Below, piece after piece: positions 44,492 to 53,585 of a stretch of 64,000 nt of DNA (positions are counted from its first letter, which is position 1; each line of letters begins with the position of its first letter). Made by a program: the position numbers and the translations under genes. Where the stretch lies: NCBI RefSeq assembly GCF_021295315.1, contig NZ_JAIMJA010000003.1, positions 221,274-285,273 on the forward strand, given 5' to 3'. The stretch is from Motilimonas cestriensis. Lineage in GTDB: Bacteria > Pseudomonadota > Gammaproteobacteria > Enterobacterales > CBDFNC01. The notes under the pieces are model-generated. The model was not told the origin of the DNA. It ran no database searches and saw only the letters and a list, made by a program, of their open reading frames with translations.

Positions 44492-44798
44492 AAAAAAACG
44501 GGACGACACTCGAAAGTGTCGTCCCTTATAGTCAAAACATCATATTCCGTGATGTAAGGTGCTCCCTGCGCTCCCTGACTTATTACCTGATCCCTAGGCT
44601 TATCCGTTTCTCACATCCTGTGAGTTGTCCTTTATTTGGCCATCCTAGCCTAACAAACCATCCTGATTTGTTTTCTGTCTCCGTCCTGGAGGTGTCCCTT
44701 ATGCTACTTCCTGTAGCGTGTCCATTTATCTTCCTGATTGCCAGATTTCCTATCTGACATTGAGACCAAACATCCTGTCCGTGCCTCACTGCGTCCTT
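44492..44798 (-). ncRNA. csrB: CsrB-family regulatory sRNA
   Basis: Read on the minus strand, this ~307-nt region contains about 19 GGA triplets. Many are in CAGGATG/CAGGAAG/AGGGA contexts presented in small hairpin loops, for example CACAGGATGTG, GATAGGAAATC and CTCCAGGACGGAG. This is the design of CsrB/CsrC RNAs, which bind many copies of the translational regulator CsrA and sequester it. The segment GGACACCTCCAGGA is nearly shared with E. coli CsrB. The 3' end is a strong terminator: GGGACGACACT/AGTGTCGTCCC stem (44500-44525) followed by G and seven T. The 5' end is estimated from a promoter-like sequence. No protein gene is likely here. Confidence 0.88.
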
Positions 44799-44803
44799 GC
44801 GGG

Positions 44804-44833
44804 ATTAAATATAAGTGATTTTGCCGGTGACAA
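44804..44833 (-). promoter_or_regulatory. Probable promoter of the CsrB-like RNA
   Basis: On the minus strand, TTGTCA (44833-44828) and TTTAAT (44809-44804) are separated by 18 bp, giving a start near 44798. No clear UvrY/GacA palindrome (TGTAAG-N6-CTTACA) was seen in the ~450 bp upstream. Confidence 0.45.
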
Positions 44834-45123
44834 TACAAGCTAAAAACAAAAAAAATAAGGGAAAACCTATATGTCTTTTTTGTGTGTATGAGTAAGGTGC
44901 TGTTAAATAAGGTTTGTTTTGTTATTGCTTCTGTTTTTTAGGGAGTAGATAGTAGGCTTATCTGATGAATAAAAAGAGAATGGCTTACGCTTTCTATGGC
45001 TAATGTCTCACAAATATTTTGACTTTTTGAATTGGGGTTACCGTTTATCGGTACTATTTTCAGTTTGTTCGGTTATTTTGACCATTCATCATGACATTAT
45101 GATGACTTCATCGTTATTTATTA

Positions 45124-45139
45124 TGTGATTTTAATCACG
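45124..45139. promoter_or_regulatory. CRP-like palindrome
   Basis: TGTGA-TTTTAA-TCACG matches the CRP pattern TGTGA-N6-TCACA at nine of ten core positions. It lies about 330 bp upstream of the CsrB-like RNA and downstream of the 45326 gene. The remainder of 44834-45275 is AT-rich intergenic sequence with no other feature I can support. Confidence 0.45.
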
Positions 45140-45275
45140 TTGGATGTCACGCTTAATAAGAAACCCGTGTTAAATATTGCCTTAACTGGGATGAGGGCCA
45201 TCGCTTTAAAAAATGTGTTGTTATATTACAGGCCTGATACAGTGAAACTTGTTTTCGTTAGCTATAGAGTTAGGC

Positions 45276-45301
45276 AAAAAAAAGGCCGATAATAATCGGC
45301 C
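45276..45301 (-). terminator. Rho-independent terminator of the 45326 gene
   Basis: On the minus strand, stem GGCCGAT/ATCGGCC (45301-45284) with a 4-nt loop is followed by eight T. It lies 25 bp beyond the stop codon of the small minus-strand gene. Confidence 0.88.
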
Positions 45302-45325
45302 AAAGAATGGGTGTAGATATATCTT

Positions 45326-45685
45326 TTAGTGTAGTTTGAAGCTGTTTAAACGCGCCAACAGGGTGTTTAGGGTTGCTGGTGCGATGGTTTTACAAATGTC
45401 ATCAACGCTTTTGTTTTTGAAAAGTTCACTTAGTAATGTACAAACATAAGTTAAAGGGGCATTTTCAAAAAGTTTAGGGTTGTGTAGGTAGTCACGACCG
45501 CGCTCGCGAACCCACTCAGCTGCGTCAACAGGTACGCTAAAGCCGCTGCTTTTCATGGTATTGTGTAGTTCGATTAATTGTGCGCGATAGTGTGTTAAAT
45601 CAGAGCTTAGAGTGTTCTGGTAAGCGGCTACAGAGGCTAGGGCTTGAGCACCAGGTAAAATCTCTAACTTATGAATGTCGTTCAT
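45326..45685 (-). CDS. Hypothetical protein, 119 residues
   Basis: The ATG has GGAG 7 bp upstream and a clean terminator follows the gene, so this is probably a real monocistronic gene. The product is soluble and mostly helical. A central region (GFSVPVDAAEWVRERGRDYLHNPKLFENAP) precedes a C-terminal helical part with CTLLSELFKNKSVDDICKTI. I do not recognise the family with certainty. About 350 bp upstream (45686-46034) I see no gene or clear signal apart from its presumed promoter. Confidence 0.7.
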   Translation of the reverse strand: MNDIHKLEILPGAQALASVAAYQNTLSSDLTHYRAQLIELHNTMKSSGFSVPVDAAEWVRERGRDYLHNPKLFENAPLTYVCTLLSELFKNKSVDDICKTIAPATLNTLLARLNSFKLH

Positions 45686-46034
45686 TGTATCTCCAAAAAT
45701 TTCGCTTTAATAAGTTAATAGCTAGACGCATTTATTTGCGGCTAAGTTTAAATATGATTTGAGATTCGACCCATCTAATAACCAGTAGGCTATAGAAGAT
45801 TTATGTCAATATGACGACATCAGGCTCTTTGTATGCTTATTTTGATAAGCTATTTTTGTTAATTAAATGAGCCTCGTTTCAGTTGACGGTTATAGTTTCA
45901 GCCGAGAAAGAGAAAAGCGCAATTTAAGAGTGACAATTCGTTGATAGGTAAGATGAGCAGCATAAAAAACGTGACAGACCGCAAAGAAATATCCGCTTTG
46001 CTTAGTGGTAGTGGTAAAACGCTCGGTTTGCTTG

Positions 46035-47447
46035 TTACTGCTCTTTGGCGTCTGAGTGATGTTTTGCCATTTCCACTTCGGTGATAAGCTGAGCAATAGC
46101 TTGTTGCTTTAGTGCTTTACGATCAGGCTTAAGGCCTTGCCATTGTGGCCAAGGTAATAAGTGTTTTGGCCTTTGCCAAGGGGCCAATAGCTGTTTGCTG
46201 TCTTGCTGTAGTTGCTGACATTGAGTCGTATTTTTCCAATCAACAAAAGCTGCGGCAACTTGGCCAAACTCAGGGTCAGGGATAGGTACTATAATGACGC
46301 CTTTGATATATGGCAGGCTCAGTAAAGCTTGCTCTATTTGCTCGGGTTGCACGTTCTCACCACCTGCGATAAACATATTATCTTTGCGGCCATAAACGCA
46401 GAGTTTCCTAGAGGCGATTGCACCAAGGTCTTTGCTAGCAAAGCCTAACCGCTGATCGACAGCAACTAACTGGCCTAGTTGCCGATAGCCCATAAACAAG
46501 CAGGCCCCCTTTAAAATGATTTCACCTTTGCTTATTTCGACTTCACGATCGGGTAAAACTTGGTACTGCAGTGGTTGCTGGCTTGAAGGGGTTAATTCAA
46601 CACTGGCCACTTGTGAACTCATTTCGGTTAAGCCGTAACTGGCAAAGCTTTTAAACGGGCCATTAGCTAGTTGCTTGAGCAATTCATTATCTAATGCTGC
46701 ACCGCCTACTAAGACATAGCGTAATGACTTATGGGTGAGCATATCTGGTTGTTGCAGTAGGCGATAAACCTGAGTGGGTACAAGTGAGGCGTGGGTAACG
46801 GGATAGTGTGTTAAGTCTTGAGCTATTTGCTTAGTGCCCAAGGCAATACTACCGCCAGCAAAAAATGCCCGAAACACTAAGGCGATGCCGCCAATATGAA
46901 ATAGCGGTAGGCTCAGTAGCCAGCAGTCCTGTTGACAAAAAGGAATTAACTGCTGCGAGCCTAGGGCGCTGTAATAATGGTTGCCTAAACTATGTTGTGC
47001 CGCTTTGGCGTCGCCGCTGCTGCCAGAGGTAAACACTAAGGTACATGCTTGCGCTAAGGTTAGCTTGCATTCAGCGCGCTGGGTTGGCTGGTGGATGTCG
47101 ATGGGGGTTACATCAGTTAGCGCAATAGAGCTTGGCCCATAGTAATATCTGATTCCAGCTTGCGTGCAGCGTTGTTGCAGCTGCTGCTGGCTAAAAATTG
47201 GATTGAGCGGACAAAAAATGATGCCTTGACGCAAACAAGCGAACATCATGGTTAGCAATGTCAGCGGATCGTTATGGATCACCGCGAGCACTTCCCCTTT
47301 GGGGACTTGGCTTAATGAGATGGCTGAAACTTTGCTATTCAGTTTAGCGTAGCTAAGGCTGGCACCATTATGTGAAAGGTAAATGGCCACTGCATCACCT
47401 TGGCTGCTCGCGTGTCGCTGTATCGGGCAGGTAATCACGTTGGCCAT
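46035..47447 (-). CDS. menE: o-Succinylbenzoate-CoA ligase
   Basis: The ATG at 47447 has GGAG 6 bp upstream and lies inside the end of menC (13-bp overlap), giving 470 residues. AMP-forming ligase motifs are TSGSSGDAKAA near 133 (P-loop), YGLTEMSSQ near 267 and GRKDNMFIAGGENVQPEQIE near 358. It activates o-succinylbenzoate with CoA for ring closure by MenB. It is the last gene of menF-menD-menH-menB-menC-menE, the E. coli order. Confidence 0.92.
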   Translation of the reverse strand: MANVITCPIQRHASSQGDAVAIYLSHNGASLSYAKLNSKVSAISLSQVPKGEVLAVIHNDPLTLLTMMFACLRQGIIFCPLNPIFSQQQLQQRCTQAGIRYYYGPSSIALTDVTPIDIHQPTQRAECKLTLAQACTLVFTSGSSGDAKAAQHSLGNHYYSALGSQQLIPFCQQDCWLLSLPLFHIGGIALVFRAFFAGGSIALGTKQIAQDLTHYPVTHASLVPTQVYRLLQQPDMLTHKSLRYVLVGGAALDNELLKQLANGPFKSFASYGLTEMSSQVASVELTPSSQQPLQYQVLPDREVEISKGEIILKGACLFMGYRQLGQLVAVDQRLGFASKDLGAIASRKLCVYGRKDNMFIAGGENVQPEQIEQALLSLPYIKGVIIVPIPDPEFGQVAAAFVDWKNTTQCQQLQQDSKQLLAPWQRPKHLLPWPQWQGLKPDRKALKQQAIAQLITEVEMAKHHSDAKEQ

Positions 47448-48379
47448 ACTCGCTCCATTGCTGAGGTATCCAGCGTATAGTTTTGAGTGTGGCAAAAATA
47501 TTTTGCAGTATCGAGCCCGGGCGCTTCATTGGGCGTCCATTTATTCGCCAGGGTTGCTAGTACGCCAAGTCCATAGTGACTTTCAAACGCGCAGCTTAAA
47601 ATGGCGCGCTGTTGATGTTGATGTTGATTCGCAAAGGTTAATAACTGCTCAATACGTTTAAAGCTACCCACTAGCATCGGCTTGATCACTAAAGCTTTAA
47701 TGGCCTGATGACTAAAACTGGGTAATGGCCATTGTGGCTGTTGCAGCTGTTCATCCAGCGCCAGCGGCAATTGAAATTGCTCAGCAAGGTACAAACTGTC
47801 TTGGAGGGTCGCGCAAGGCTCTTCGATAAATACGATGTTATGGATTGGCAGCTGGCTAGCAAAGGCCGCGCCTTGCTGGTGATCCCAGCCTTGATTGGCA
47901 TCTAAGCGCAGTTGCAGTTGCGGGTTGAGTGTTACCAGCGTGTGAATAACCTCTAGCTCGATACATGGTGCTAAGCGCGCGACTTTCAGCTTGATTTGTG
48001 TAGGGAGGTTAAGGCTAAGGTATTGCGCCTTGATTTGCTCAGCGCAGCCTTGTAATAAAGGAATGTCGGGTTTGACTTGGCTTGGCGCAATGCCAAAGCG
48101 CAGGCAATCCCAAGCAAAAGCGCTACTGGGGCCGATAAACTCATGTTTGTGTGGCTGTGTTTTTGCCGCTTTTATCACCTCTGCAATAGCTTGCGCTAAG
48201 CTTTCACGGCTAAAGCCGGGGAGTGGCGCAAGTTCAGCTACCACTTCACGGTTTAACGCTATATTAAACGCCTTAATGAAGGCAAACTCTCGGCGCTTGA
48301 GTGTGTGCTGCGCAAATTTCATCGGCTGCTTAAAGGCCAATGAAGTGCGGTAAATTTTAATGTCGCGCAGCATACTCAT
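47435..48379 (-). CDS. menC: o-Succinylbenzoate synthase
   Basis: This 314-residue enolase-superfamily enzyme has IKLKVAR near 125 (catalytic Lys), LRLDANQGW near 156 and EEPC near 183 (metal ligands), and LALDEQL near 205. It dehydrates SHCHC to o-succinylbenzoate in menaquinone synthesis. The gene starts 6 bp after the menB stop and overlaps menE. Confidence 0.92.
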   Translation of the reverse strand: MSMLRDIKIYRTSLAFKQPMKFAQHTLKRREFAFIKAFNIALNREVVAELAPLPGFSRESLAQAIAEVIKAAKTQPHKHEFIGPSSAFAWDCLRFGIAPSQVKPDIPLLQGCAEQIKAQYLSLNLPTQIKLKVARLAPCIELEVIHTLVTLNPQLQLRLDANQGWDHQQGAAFASQLPIHNIVFIEEPCATLQDSLYLAEQFQLPLALDEQLQQPQWPLPSFSHQAIKALVIKPMLVGSFKRIEQLLTFANQHQHQQRAILSCAFESHYGLGVLATLANKWTPNEAPGLDTAKYFCHTQNYTLDTSAMERVWPT

Positions 48380-48385
48380 CTGCGC

Positions 48386-49228
48386 TTATGGATTACGGCC
48401 AAATTTTTCAAAGTTTGGCGGACGTTTTTCGTTAAACGCATTGCGACCTTCTTGCCCCTCTTCGGTCATGTAAAACAACATGGTGGCATTACCGGCTAAC
48501 TCTTGTAAGCCAGCTTGGCCGTCACAATCTGCGTTTAGGGCTGCTTTCAAGCAACGCAGCGCCATTGGGCTATTTTGCAGCATTTCTTTACACCACTGCA
48601 CGGTTTCAAGTTCGAGCTGCTCAAGTGGCACCACGGTATTGACTAAGCCCATTTCAAGCGCCTCTTGGGCGTTATACATGCGGCATAAAAACCAGATTTC
48701 ACGGGCTTTTTTCTGGCCGACAATGCGGGCCATATAGCTTGCGCCCCAACCACCGTCAAATGAGCCCACTTTTGGACCTGTTTGGCCAAATTGGGCATTC
48801 TCTGCGGCGATGGTTAAGTCAGCCATCATATGTAAAACGTGTCCACCGCCGACCGCGTAGCCCGCCACCATCGCTACCACAGGCTTCGGGCAAGTGCGAA
48901 TTTGACGTTGAAAGTCCAGTACGTTTAAGTGGTGAACGCCAGACTCGTCTTGATAACCTGAATCACCGCGTACTTTTTGGTCGCCGCCTGAGCAAAAGGC
49001 CAAGTCGCCCTGACCGGTAAGAATAATCACGCCAATTTGGTCGTCATAGCGTGCTTCGTTTAACGCATGGATCATTTCTTTCACGGTAAGAGGGCGAAAG
49101 GCATTGCGTACTTGTGGGCGGTTAATGGTGATTTTGGCAATGCCATCGGCTTTATGAAAAAGAATGTCTTGGTAATCTTGAGAAAAATCTTGCCACGCTA
49201 ATGCGGGTTTTATTTGCGAAGTTGTCAT
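48386..49228 (-). CDS. menB: 1,4-dihydroxy-2-naphthoyl-CoA synthase
   Basis: The ATG at 49228 has AAGG 6 bp upstream, giving about 280 residues; an in-frame ATG seven codons earlier is less well placed. Crotonase-fold motifs are [11 protein letters not shown] near 78, [14 protein letters not shown] near 124 and GSFDGGWGA near 151, whose Asp and neighbouring Gly are characteristic of MenB. It closes the naphthoate ring. In the menHBCE order it would normally sit next to menH, but here a MITE-like element lies between. Confidence 0.94.
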   Translation of the reverse strand: MTTSQIKPALAWQDFSQDYQDILFHKADGIAKITINRPQVRNAFRPLTVKEMIHALNEARYDDQIGVIILTGQGDLAFCSGGDQKVRGDSGYQDESGVHHLNVLDFQRQIRTCPKPVVAMVAGYAVGGGHVLHMMADLTIAAENAQFGQTGPKVGSFDGGWGASYMARIVGQKKAREIWFLCRMYNAQEALEMGLVNTVVPLEQLELETVQWCKEMLQNSPMALRCLKAALNADCDGQAGLQELAGNATMLFYMTEEGQEGRNAFNEKRPPNFEKFGRNP

Positions 49229-49286
49229 AACAAGCCTTGAGTGGGTCATATATAAAAAAGTATCGCTTACGGGAATTTACCGAGTA

Positions 49287-49549
49287 TATACCCAAGTTAC
49301 CTCAAGATGCTTGTTCAGCGAGAATTTGTAGGCTGTTAGGCGCGACGCTGATTTGAGACATAGTTATTCTACGTTAAAAATCAGCAACAAAGCATAACAG
49401 CCTACAAAACTCGCCCTTTGGGAGTCGCTCATTATGTTCATTTTTTCGTTAAAAAGCATCGAAAGGGCTGACCATTCCTTCAGCTTTTTGCCTCAAACTG
49501 AACATAATGAGCGGCTCTGAATCCCGCATCTTGAGGTGTCTTGGGTATA
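49287..49549. mobile_element. MITE-like element in the menH-menB junction
   Basis: This 263-bp non-coding element has imperfect terminal inverted repeats of about 24 bp (22 matching). The left begins TATACCCAAGTTACCTCAAG and the right, reversed, TATACCCAAGACACCTCAAG. Inside are nested inverted repeats: TTTGTAGGCTGTTA with TAACAGCCTACAAA, CTGATTT with AAATCAG, and GCTCATTATGTTCA (from 49427) with TGAACATAATGAGC. There is no transposase. The right end lies within the 3' part of menH. Related fragments occur at 38111 and 56697. Confidence 0.82.
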
Positions 49550-50331
49550 AGGCGACTTATCTGATTAGCGTATTCTATTGGCTTGGCAAAGTGAATATTA
49601 TGACCCGCCTCAGTAAAAGAGACTTTATTAAGCTGTGATGTGGATTTTTTTAGAGCGTTGGCCAGCTGAGTAAATTTTTGATCTTGCTCGGCAACAAAAT
49701 AGCTAACCGGGCAGGTTGCATCGGTGATGACATGGCGAAGATTGTCTTGCTGGCCGAGTGAGGTTGCTAGCAACATCTTGCTAAGGGCGTCGCCATCATT
49801 TTGGCGACGTAGCTGATACAGCTGTTGTCTTTGTGTCGTAGATAAGTCGGTAAACACTTCTTGTTGATACCAATCGAGCAATACCTGATTGAGTGGCTCC
49901 GTTGCAAAGCGCTGCGCCCAGTTTTTATCATGACTGATGCGGATGGTTTTTTCATGTTGCTGAATTAACCCTGTATGGGCCGACTCTAGGATTAACTGGC
50001 GCACTTGGCTTGGGTACATCTGCAAGTAGTGCAGCGCAATACGGCCACCAAGTGAATAGCCCACCAGATAACATTGTCTGATCGCTAGCGCTTGTAAACA
50101 TTGATGGATCAGGTTGCAGCATTGTTGGAAAGCGCGTGGCGCTGATAAGGTGACGTTTTGACTGCCGCCATGGCCGGGGAGATCGATGGTTAGCCAGTTT
50201 TGCTCGTGCGCTAACTGCGCAATAACCCCTTGCCAATCTTTACCGCTGCCTAAAAAGCCATGAATGAATACGATTGGCGTGCTCTCGTATTGCAGCTGAT
50301 ATTGGCAAGTCAGCGGTAAGTTGGTATTCAC
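49480..50331 (-). CDS. menH: MenH (SHCHC synthase), C-terminus from inserted element
   Basis: This alpha/beta-hydrolase of 283 residues starts at GTG, overlapping the menD stop by one base. Motifs are VFIHGFLGSGKDW near 17, nucleophile Ser in VGYSLGG near 94, and catalytic His in EAGHNIHF near 244. It eliminates pyruvate from SEPHCHC. The last ~23 residues (PKTPQDAGFRAAHYVQFEAKS and neighbours) are encoded by the right end of the MITE-like element, so the original stop was replaced. The catalytic residues lie upstream of the junction and the protein is probably still active. Confidence 0.9.
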   Translation of the reverse strand: MNTNLPLTCQYQLQYESTPIVFIHGFLGSGKDWQGVIAQLAHEQNWLTIDLPGHGGSQNVTLSAPRAFQQCCNLIHQCLQALAIRQCYLVGYSLGGRIALHYLQMYPSQVRQLILESAHTGLIQQHEKTIRISHDKNWAQRFATEPLNQVLLDWYQQEVFTDLSTTQRQQLYQLRRQNDGDALSKMLLATSLGQQDNLRHVITDATCPVSYFVAEQDQKFTQLANALKKSTSQLNKVSFTEAGHNIHFAKPIEYANQISRLIPKTPQDAGFRAAHYVQFEAKS

Positions 50332-52079
50332 TAGGCGCTAGTATCCGGCTGGGTCAGGTAAGCGAAATCAAGTTGTTTTACTTGCTCGGCGATGGTGTTG
50401 ATCATCTCGCTACTTTCTTTGGCCGGGACTTTTATTTCAATTAAGGTTGCGCCCGGCTCGATTAAGGCGGAAGCGTAATCCAGTTCAAATTCTTGTTGTT
50501 GGGTGGGATGCATATAATTGATACCAAACATGGCTGCAGCCTCGGCAAAATTTAAACCGTGTGGCAGTTGGTAGCAGTCTCGCGCTGTTTGTTGATCATC
50601 TGGTAGCGGTAATAGGTTGAAAATACTGCCACCATCATTATTGAGTACGATTAACACAAACGGGTTTTCCAGCTGTTTTAACAGCGCCATTGAGTTGAGA
50701 TCATGAAGTAATGAGGTATCACCGATTAGCAGGGTAACAGGGCGATGAGTCAATATTTTACTGACTCCAATGGCACTGGCGAGTAAACCATCAATGCCAC
50801 TGGCACCGCGGTTAGTGAATACTTGCTGCTGTTTGGAATTAGCTTCGGCAAACATATCCATCAGTCTAACTGGTAAGCTATTACCAATAAACAAGGCACT
50901 GTTGTCTGGCACTAAGCGTGATAAGCAGTGCGTGACGGATAATTCGGATAATTCATGTGATTGAGCGGCCATAAGTTGACTGATTTCAGCATCCGCTCGA
51001 TAAAGATGTTCTGCCCAAGGGTTATGCTGCGCAACGGGATGGGCGTTGAGCCAAGTCATGGCATCGATTTGAAAGTAATTCCCCATGGCGTGGTTCGGGT
51101 CCATTAGATCGGCTTGGCTTTGCACGCCAATAAATTGAGCCGAACTGGCTTGTAAAAACTGCTGTAAACGTTTCGATACCAGTCGACTGCCAAATTGAAT
51201 CACCAGTTCAGTTTGGTTGAGGGCGGCTGTAAAGTCAGGGTGGTGCAGCAGCTGGTCGTAGTAATGCAGTGACCAAGGGTGCCCTTTGCCACTGGATTGA
51301 ATATCCATTAACAATGGCCAACCGAGCGCTTGAGCAAAGCTGGCGACTTCATAAGCTTGCTCGGTATTTGCTAATTGACCGACGACAATCAGCCCTTTTT
51401 TAGTTTGTAGTTCAGACCAATTAACAATGGGCTGTGGTCTGCATGGATGAATGGATTTATTAATATAAGGCAATTCACTACGCAGCCAATCATTAATTGA
51501 CGCTATGTAATGGCGTAAATCTTGGCTTTTTTCCTTTGGGTAAAACGGCTCACGAAAAGGGCAGTTAATATGAATAGGCCCCATGCGCTGCTGTTGCAAA
51601 TATAAGGCTTGGCCTACTTGTGCCAATAAGTAGCTAGCGCTAATTTCGGTGCTGGCTGTCGCCAAGTTTAGCGATGTCACGACATGAGAGGTAAACATGC
51701 CCACTTGATCGATGGCTTGGTTAGCGCTGCATTGCAATAGCTCGGTGGGGCGGTCAGCGGATAAAATGATTAAGGGGACGCCGGTGAGTTTTGCTTCAAT
51801 GATTGCAGGGTGTAAGTTAGCCACCGCTGTGCCTGACGTGGTAATAATGGCCACTGGCGCTTGCTGCGCTTTTGCTGCGCCGAGTGCGCAATAACCTAAA
51901 CCGCGCTCATCAAAGTGACTGTGTAGAGTGATGCCATGATGCCCATGGGCCGCTAAAGTTAGTGGTGTAGAGCGTGAACCGGGCGCCATGAAAATCTGAT
52001 TGATGCCGCCTCGATACAAACTTTCAATAATCAACTGTGCCCATAAAAGACTAATATTGCTGGCGGTCGTTTGTTTCAT
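50331..52079 (-). CDS. menD: SEPHCHC synthase
   Basis: This 582-residue ThDP enzyme has an N-terminal binding domain (MAPGSRSTPLTLAA near 32 and TTSGTAVANLHPA near 80). The C-terminal ThDP site is VTLLIGDTSLLHDLNSMALL near 445, followed by VLNNDGGSIFNLLP near 475. It adds 2-oxoglutarate-derived succinic semialdehyde to isochorismate. It is preceded by GAGG, lies 24 bp after menF and overlaps menH. Confidence 0.94.
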   Translation of the reverse strand: MKQTTASNISLLWAQLIIESLYRGGINQIFMAPGSRSTPLTLAAHGHHGITLHSHFDERGLGYCALGAAKAQQAPVAIITTSGTAVANLHPAIIEAKLTGVPLIILSADRPTELLQCSANQAIDQVGMFTSHVVTSLNLATASTEISASYLLAQVGQALYLQQQRMGPIHINCPFREPFYPKEKSQDLRHYIASINDWLRSELPYINKSIHPCRPQPIVNWSELQTKKGLIVVGQLANTEQAYEVASFAQALGWPLLMDIQSSGKGHPWSLHYYDQLLHHPDFTAALNQTELVIQFGSRLVSKRLQQFLQASSAQFIGVQSQADLMDPNHAMGNYFQIDAMTWLNAHPVAQHNPWAEHLYRADAEISQLMAAQSHELSELSVTHCLSRLVPDNSALFIGNSLPVRLMDMFAEANSKQQQVFTNRGASGIDGLLASAIGVSKILTHRPVTLLIGDTSLLHDLNSMALLKQLENPFVLIVLNNDGGSIFNLLPLPDDQQTARDCYQLPHGLNFAEAAAMFGINYMHPTQQQEFELDYASALIEPGATLIEIKVPAKESSEMINTIAEQVKQLDFAYLTQPDTSA

Positions 52080-52103
52080 AGGAGCCTCATATTATTGAAC
52101 AGC

Positions 52104-53384
52104 TTAATTTAGTTGGAGTAGTGACAATGGCGTCGCTATTTTATGCTCTAGCTCTTGCCATTCTAACTCGGGATCAGAGCCTTTAACTATCCCTGCTCCG
52201 GCAAATAATGCAATCTGATTATGTTGGATCAAGGCGCTGCGAATAGCTACCGCAAATTGGCTTTGTTGCTGACTTAAAATACCGATGGCGCCAGCGTACC
52301 AGCCGCGAGGATAAGGTTCATTTTGTTCGATAAATGCGAGTGCTGACTTTCTTGGTGTGCCACCAACTGCGGGGGTTGGGTGCAGCGCGTTAAGTAAATC
52401 GTGGTCACTGGCGTCCGGTTTTAAATAGGCGTGGATACGCTGTTTGAGATGTTGTAATTGATTGAGTTTTAATATGCCAATTTTATCCAGTCCGATGTCT
52501 AAGCTGACTTTGCTTAATTGCGCCAGAATATCATCGAGCACTAACTGATTTTCACGCTTTATTTTTTGGTCATGGAGTAAAATATAGCTAAGTTTCTCGT
52601 CAGCTTCTGTTGTTGCGCCGCGTGGCATAGTGCCCGCGAGAGACTCTGTTGTTAGGCGAGCCCCACTGCGTAAATATAACCGCTCAGGCGTACAGCCGAT
52701 AAAGTGTGAATCGGGCGAAAACGAAAATAAAAATTGGAAGCAGTTTGGGTTAACCATTTGCCACTGGTGTAATAAGGCGCATTGATCGACTTGGGTTAAG
52801 CTGGTTAATTGAGTGCGGCGGGATAGCACTACTTTAGCGGTGAGTTGCTGAAAATCATCGTCGGTTACTTGCTCCACTAATTTGCGCCAATCCTGTTTAT
52901 TTGGCGTGTCTTGCCGCTGCGAGATAAGAATAGACTGCTTGGCTAATGCTTCTGCTGGGTTAAGTGAATCCAGTAATGCTAGGGTTGTGTTTACTTGGCT
53001 AACAAAATCAGATGTGGCCCAATATAGGTTACAAACCAACTTAGTGATCCTGCCTTGGCGACGAATTTCCAGACGTGGTAATACAAATTGGCAGTGAGGG
53101 AAGTTTGGCCAGATGGAATGGCTTGAGAATCCCATGCCGCCATACAGCCTTGCTTTATGTATGTCGTTAGGTATTTCTGCTTGATCTGTGTGCCAAGCTT
53201 GGCCAATGGCCGCGACTTCGCCTTGATCGTCTTTATCACTGAGGTAAATTTGCGGATAGTGAGTTTGCGCTTTGAGCCAGCCCAGTAATGAAAGGCTAGG
53301 TAAGGAAAAGCTCAAACTAAGAAACACTCCCTCGGGCTGTTTTAGTTCAAGTAAGGCGTGTTTTAAGGCATTAAAAGCTGACAT
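52104..53384 (-). CDS. menF: Isochorismate synthase
   Basis: The ATG at 53384 is taken (a TTG codon just before it is in frame), giving 426 residues. The chorismate-binding domain is visible: FSPDSHFIGCTPERLYL near 225, TESLAGTMPRG near 249 and HPTPAVGGTPRKSALAFI near 337, ending in GAGIVKGSDPELEWQELE. It converts chorismate to isochorismate, committing it to menaquinone. It is the first gene of the men operon and is divergent from menA across 201 bp, which should hold both promoters. Confidence 0.92.
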   Translation of the reverse strand: MSAFNALKHALLELKQPEGVFLSLSFSLPSLSLLGWLKAQTHYPQIYLSDKDDQGEVAAIGQAWHTDQAEIPNDIHKARLYGGMGFSSHSIWPNFPHCQFVLPRLEIRRQGRITKLVCNLYWATSDFVSQVNTTLALLDSLNPAEALAKQSILISQRQDTPNKQDWRKLVEQVTDDDFQQLTAKVVLSRRTQLTSLTQVDQCALLHQWQMVNPNCFQFLFSFSPDSHFIGCTPERLYLRSGARLTTESLAGTMPRGATTEADEKLSYILLHDQKIKRENQLVLDDILAQLSKVSLDIGLDKIGILKLNQLQHLKQRIHAYLKPDASDHDLLNALHPTPAVGGTPRKSALAFIEQNEPYPRGWYAGAIGILSQQQSQFAVAIRSALIQHNQIALFAGAGIVKGSDPELEWQELEHKIATPLSLLQLN

Positions 53385-53585
53385 CAATATTTCGCAAAGG
53401 CTGGTAAAGCAACTTAAGGTGTTAACCCAAACTGCCTGAAGCGGCTGAAATCATCATTTCAAAGGCGTTTGAATATAAAGGCTTGCTAATTTAACTGAAA
53501 CTTAGAGAAAATGCAGCCTTCTCAGCACGTCGCTGTTTAGAAAGGCCTCTTGTTCCATTAACAAATAAATTTAGGTGTTGGTATT

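Noticed and set aside
44583..44789. Minus-strand open frame of 68 codons
   Set aside because: It lies wholly within the CsrB-like RNA. Its residues reflect the repeated GGA motifs, and it has no credible ribosome site.
45890..46096. Minus-strand 68-codon frame downstream of menE
   Set aside because: It overlaps the end of menE in another frame, has no recognisable family and no good start signal.
49287..49549. Insertion sequence with transposase
   Set aside because: The element has inverted ends but no coding capacity for a transposase; a non-autonomous element fits better.
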